This document shows positions 61,473 to 64,000 of a DNA stretch of 64,000 nucleotides, piece after piece. A program made the position numbers and the translations under genes. The stretch spans positions 405,675 to 469,674 of the forward strand of contig NZ_JBJMAV010000002.1 in NCBI RefSeq assembly GCF_046600715.1, in the 5' to 3' direction. The number at the start of each line of letters is the position of its first letter. The stretch's first letter is position 1. The notes beneath the pieces are model-generated. The model ran no database searches and was not told where the DNA came from. It was given only the letters and a program-made list of their open reading frames with translations. The stretch comes from Lysobacter_C viscosus. Its GTDB lineage: Bacteria; Pseudomonadota; Gammaproteobacteria; Xanthomonadales; Xanthomonadaceae.

Positions 61473-61663
61473 ATGTCCTCTGCTGTGGACGACGGCGTGC
61501 GCAAACATTCGCCTTGTCCCTTAATTGCGACCGCGGGGATGCGACGGAAGCCTGGAGTGCAAGTCCGCCTCGTAGCGGGAAGCCCGAAGGCCTTCTAGCG
61601 TTCCCACTTGAACCCCGGGTTCAAGGTCGTTTCGCACGCATCGCCATCGGCGGAGGACTTCCC
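61473..61663 (+). ncRNA. ssrS: 6S RNA
   Basis: This RNA of about 190 nt regulates sigma70 RNA polymerase in stationary phase by mimicking an open promoter. It lies between zapA and fau, its conserved place. The closing stem pairs GTCCTCTGCTG at the 5' end with CGGCGGAGGAC at the 3' end; the CTTGAACCCCGGGTTCAAGG hairpin near 61606-61625 matches the corresponding 6S arm (TTGAACCAAGGGTTCAAGG in E. coli). Ends are estimated from the promoter and stem. Confidence 0.92.
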
Positions 61664-61692
61664 ATTCAGGGGGCGCGCTAGCGCCCGCAACG

Positions 61693-61721
61693 ACAGCGCA
61701 GATCCTGCGCTGTTTTAGTTT
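61693..61721 (+). terminator. Terminator between 6S RNA and fau
   Basis: ACAGCGCAG (61693-61701) pairs with CTGCGCTGT (61705-61713) and is followed by TTTTAGTTT. A smaller hairpin GGGCGC/GCGCCC precedes it (61671-61686). It would end or attenuate the ssrS transcript 39 bases before the fau start. Confidence 0.8.
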
Positions 61722-61759
61722 GAACGCGACCCCGCAGGCGTACGCATGGCCCAGGCGCA

Positions 61760-62371
61760 ATGAGCAACGACGCAATGCCGGGCAGGCAATCGGTGCGCGA
61801 ACGGATGCTCGCGATTCGACGCGCAATCCCGCCACCGAACCGCATTGCAGGTGCCCAGTCCCTGGCACGGCGACTGTTGGCGCTGCCGTTAGCACCGACG
61901 TCGGGCTTTGTCGCGGGCTACTGGGCCACCAATGGCGAGATCGCACTGCACGCGTGGCAGGTCGGGTTGCCCGGTGGCTGCCACTACTGCCTACCGGTCC
62001 TGCACGAAGACGGTCGGCTGCGCTTCGCACAGTGGCGGCCCGGTGCACCACTGGTCCCGAACCGTTTCGGGATCCCGGAACCCGACGTAGGCCCCGATCA
62101 ACTGCTGGAGCCCGAAGCGATTGCAATGGTGGTGGTGCCACTGGTGGGCTTCGACCGCGTGGGACATCGACTGGGCATGGGAGGTGGCTGGTACGATCGG
62201 AGCTTCGCTTTTCGACGTACCGGACCCGCCCCCCCGTGGCTGGTAGGTGCGGCGTTCGACGAGCAACAGGTGGTCTCCTTGGACGCCGCGCCCTGGGACG
62301 TGCCGATGGACGCCGTCTGCACGCCCCTGCAAAGCCACCACTACCGACACTGCAACCGGCAGGACCCATGA
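61760..62371 (+). CDS. fau: 5-formyltetrahydrofolate cyclo-ligase
   Basis: A 203-residue ATP-dependent enzyme converting 5-formyl-THF to 5,10-methenyl-THF. Conserved FGIPEPD and the ATP/Mg motif VPLVGFDRVGHRLGMGGGWY followed by DR identify it. The ATG at 61760 gives the usual start; the neighbouring 6S RNA supports the identity. The last four bases overlap the next gene (ATGA). Confidence 0.94.
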   Translation: MSNDAMPGRQSVRERMLAIRRAIPPPNRIAGAQSLARRLLALPLAPTSGFVAGYWATNGEIALHAWQVGLPGGCHYCLPVLHEDGRLRFAQWRPGAPLVPNRFGIPEPDVGPDQLLEPEAIAMVVVPLVGFDRVGHRLGMGGGWYDRSFAFRRTGPAPPWLVGAAFDEQQVVSLDAAPWDVPMDAVCTPLQSHHYRHCNRQDP

Positions 62372-62841
62372 CCCGAATTCGCCGCCGTTACTGGGTGATG
62401 AAATCCGAGCCCGACGCGTTTTCCATCGACGACCTGCAGCGCGTCGGCACGGAGCCCTGGAACGGGGTGCGCAATTACCAGGCGCGCAATTTCATGCGTG
62501 ACGGGATGCAGGTTGGCGACGAGGTGTTGTTCTACCACTCCAACACCAAGGTGCCCGGCATTGCGGGCACCGCGACCGTCGCCAGCCCCGCGTATCCCGA
62601 CGACACCCAGTTCGAGCGCAAGTCGCCCTACTTCGACCCCAAGGCCTCGCGCGAAGAGCCCCGCTGGTTCCTCGTCGACGTCAGTTTCAAGCGCAAGCTT
62701 TCTCGCACCATTCCCCTGGACGACATCAAGCAGCACGGCGAACGGCTGGGCGAGGAGTGCCCGCTGATCAAGCGTGGAAACCGCCTGTCCGTCTTCCCGG
62801 TATCCGCCGACCAGTACAAGTTCCTTCTATCCCTGGAGTGA
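62368..62841 (+). CDS. EVE domain protein
   Basis: A 157-residue single EVE (PUA-like) domain protein: RRYWVMKSEPDAFSIDDL, WNGVRNYQARNFMRDG and GDEVLFYHSNTKVPGIAG match the family whose eukaryotic member is THYN1. EVE domains bind modified bases in DNA or RNA. It is translationally coupled to fau and four bases upstream of rpiA. Ligand unknown. Confidence 0.93.
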   Translation: MTRIRRRYWVMKSEPDAFSIDDLQRVGTEPWNGVRNYQARNFMRDGMQVGDEVLFYHSNTKVPGIAGTATVASPAYPDDTQFERKSPYFDPKASREEPRWFLVDVSFKRKLSRTIPLDDIKQHGERLGEECPLIKRGNRLSVFPVSADQYKFLLSLE

Positions 62842-62845
62842 AAAC

Positions 62846-63508
62846 GTGAGCGACGCCAAGCGCTTGGCCGGCGAAAAGGCCATCGAGTACGTCAGGGACG
62901 GGATGATCGTCGGCGTGGGTACCGGTTCGACGGTGGCTTACTTCATCGACGCGCTCGCCACCATCAAGCACCGCATCCGCGGCGCCGTATCCAGTTCCGA
63001 GCAGAGCTCCGGGCTGTTGCGGGCACACGGAATCGAGGTCCTCGAGCTCAACGATGCCGGTCCGCTGTCGCTTTACGTGGACGGCGCCGACGAATGCGAT
63101 CCACACAAGCGGCTGATCAAGGGTGGCGGCGCCGCCCTTACCCGGGAAAAGATCATCGCCGAGGCCAGTGAGCAGTTCGTGTGCATCGTGGACCCGGCCA
63201 AACAGGTGGACGTGCTCGGGCGCTTCCCGCTTCCTGTCGAGGTCATCCCGATGGCCCGCAGCCTGGTGGCCCGCCGGATCGTGTCGATCACCGGCGGCCA
63301 GCCGGTGTGGCGACAGGATGTAGACGAGCGAGGCGTGGTGACCGACAACGGAAACGCAATCCTGGACATCCACGGCCTCTCGATCGTCGACCCGGTGGCA
63401 ATGGAGGCGGCGCTTAACCAGATCCCCGGCGTGGTAAGCGTGGGCCTGTTTGCCCGCCGCGGAGCGGACGTAGTGATTGTGGGCGGATCGCCGCCGCGGG
63501 TACTCTGA
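62846..63508 (+). CDS. rpiA: Ribose-5-phosphate isomerase A
   Basis: A 220-residue isomerase linking ribose 5-phosphate and ribulose 5-phosphate. Conserved VGVGTGSTVAYFIDAL, YVDGADECD with catalytic Asp, IKGGGAALTREKI, and C-terminal GLFARRGADVVIVG. It starts at a GTG with GGAG seven bases upstream, directly after the EVE gene. It is the last gene of the fau-EVE-rpiA transcript. Confidence 0.96.
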   Translation: MSDAKRLAGEKAIEYVRDGMIVGVGTGSTVAYFIDALATIKHRIRGAVSSSEQSSGLLRAHGIEVLELNDAGPLSLYVDGADECDPHKRLIKGGGAALTREKIIAEASEQFVCIVDPAKQVDVLGRFPLPVEVIPMARSLVARRIVSITGGQPVWRQDVDERGVVTDNGNAILDIHGLSIVDPVAMEAALNQIPGVVSVGLFARRGADVVIVGGSPPRVL

Positions 63509-63830
63509 GCGCTTGAGCGGTCCGATCGTCTGATCGATCAGATCACGCCGGGCGCCGCCTGAGGGCGCATCGCCCCGCCCCGACGGACGTCGCTGCTACC
63601 TGAGCACGCCGTTCTCCCCCGGCACGCGGCACGCGTTAATCAGATGGCCGTCAGGCGTGATGGTCCCGATTGCCCCCAGCGGGCAAAGTACCTTGGCGCG
63701 TGCTCCGGCTACGTCGGCGACGCCGTGTGGACTGCAGTATCGCTGTGCTGGGTCCAATCGGACCAACGGACCCCGCGGCACCCATGCGCGGCCCGGATAA
63801 ACCATTCTGTGGATGGGTGACATTTCCAGG

Positions 63831-63865
63831 GCCGTGCGCCTTTGGCGCGCAAAGCGCCGCACGGC
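63831..63865. other. Stable hairpin in the right-end non-coding region
   Basis: GCCGTGCG (63831-63838) pairs with CGCACGGC (63858-63865), and inner CTTTG/CAAAG continues the stem around GCGCG. GACATTTTC follows. It could be a terminator for rightward transcription or part of a small RNA; nothing decides between these. Confidence 0.5.
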
Positions 63866-63953
63866 GACATTTTCATACTGCCGAGCGGTGCGTGTTTTGG
63901 CTTGGGATACGGGCTTTGACCCGTCGAGGCGGCTGCTCGGTTACCGGATCGCC

Positions 63954-63990
63954 AAAAGAACAAGGCCGGTCCCTTTCGGGAACCGGCCTT
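63954..63990 (-). terminator. Terminator facing an unseen gene beyond the right edge
   Basis: AAGGCCGGT (63962-63970) pairs with ACCGGCCTT (63982-63990), with CCC/GGG continuing the stem across one bulged A. On the minus strand the hairpin is followed by TTCTTTTGG, so it most likely ends a leftward gene starting beyond base 64000. Confidence 0.7.
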
Positions 63991-64000
63991 GGGTGTAAAT

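Larger units (their letters stand above)
63509..64000. other. Non-coding right end of the window
   Basis: About 490 bases with no gene I can support. An 88-codon minus-strand open frame (63596-63862) has no recognisable motif. The region holds a 14-bp palindrome TCTGATCGATCAGA (63529-63542), a strong hairpin (63831-63865) and a terminator near the end. No tRNA arm or rRNA signature is seen. Confidence 0.6.

Noticed and set aside
63596..63862. 88-codon minus-strand frame at the right end
   Set aside because: No ribosome binding site, no motif and no neighbour support; composition resembles non-coding sequence. It could be reconsidered if conserved elsewhere.

Overview
The window is one continuous stretch of chromosome from a high-G+C gammaproteobacterium. 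It most resembles the Xanthomonadaceae/Lysobacteraceae (Lysobacter, Luteimonas and relatives). Three things point there: very G/C-rich third codon positions, REP-type palindromes built on GTAGGAGCGACG / GTAGGAGCGGCTT, and conserved gammaproteobacterial gene blocks (yicC-gmk-rpoZ-spoT-recG, zapA-6S RNA-fau, pilMNOPQ beside mrcA). I see no phage, plasmid, CRISPR array, tRNA or rRNA gene. Both window ends cut through the chromosome: nrdA is partial on the left, and on the right a terminator hairpin faces an unseen minus-strand gene.

Layout. 1-4.3 kb: class I ribonucleotide reductase nrdA-nrdB with REP palindromes between them, gap on the opposite strand, and a secreted S1/P1 nuclease. 4.3-8.6 kb: a sulfide/persulfide detoxification module. 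A BigR-type repressor, and a sulfite-exporter-like permease fused to a Blh-type sulfurtransferase domain, run leftwards. A persulfide dioxygenase, a split YeeE/YedE transporter and a second TauE/SafE permease run rightwards, with a palindromic operator between the two arms. 8.9-13.4 kb: an HD-GYP protein translationally coupled to a GGDEF-EAL protein, then an acyl-CoA hydrolase/transferase. 13.4-17 kb: transketolase and a dicarboxylate symporter. 17.1-24.1 kb: a MoxR/Bat stress operon (moxR, DUF58, DUF4381, batA, batB/C, batD). 24.3-32 kb: the type IV pilus operon pilMNOPQ divergent from penicillin-binding protein 1A. 32.1-36.1 kb: a conserved hypothetical gene, citrate synthase, ribosomal protein L31 type B, a nucleoside hydrolase and a small Excalibur-domain protein. 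36.2-44.9 kb: recG, ridA, spoT, rpoZ, gmk, yicC, then rph and rdgB, with rdgB bracketed by REP clusters. 45.1-49.2 kb: hemW, a DUF1631 gene and a coupled PilZ gene. 49.2-60.8 kb: a CHASE-PAS-GGDEF-EAL protein, pepQ, a TerC-family protein, pepP, a UPF0149 gene and a 1.5k-residue propeller-PAS-GGDEF-EAL sensor. 60.9-63.5 kb: a TIGR02449 protein, zapA, 6S RNA, fau, an EVE-domain protein and rpiA.

Two themes stand out. The sulfur module looks like the known BigR/Blh regulon with its domains re-partitioned: the sulfurtransferase domain usually fused to the dioxygenase is instead fused to the permease. The window is also rich in cyclic-di-GMP signalling (one HD-GYP, three GGDEF-EAL proteins, one PilZ protein) next to type IV pilus assembly genes. 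Most other genes are housekeeping. Function calls rest on motif recognition by eye; no database search was run.
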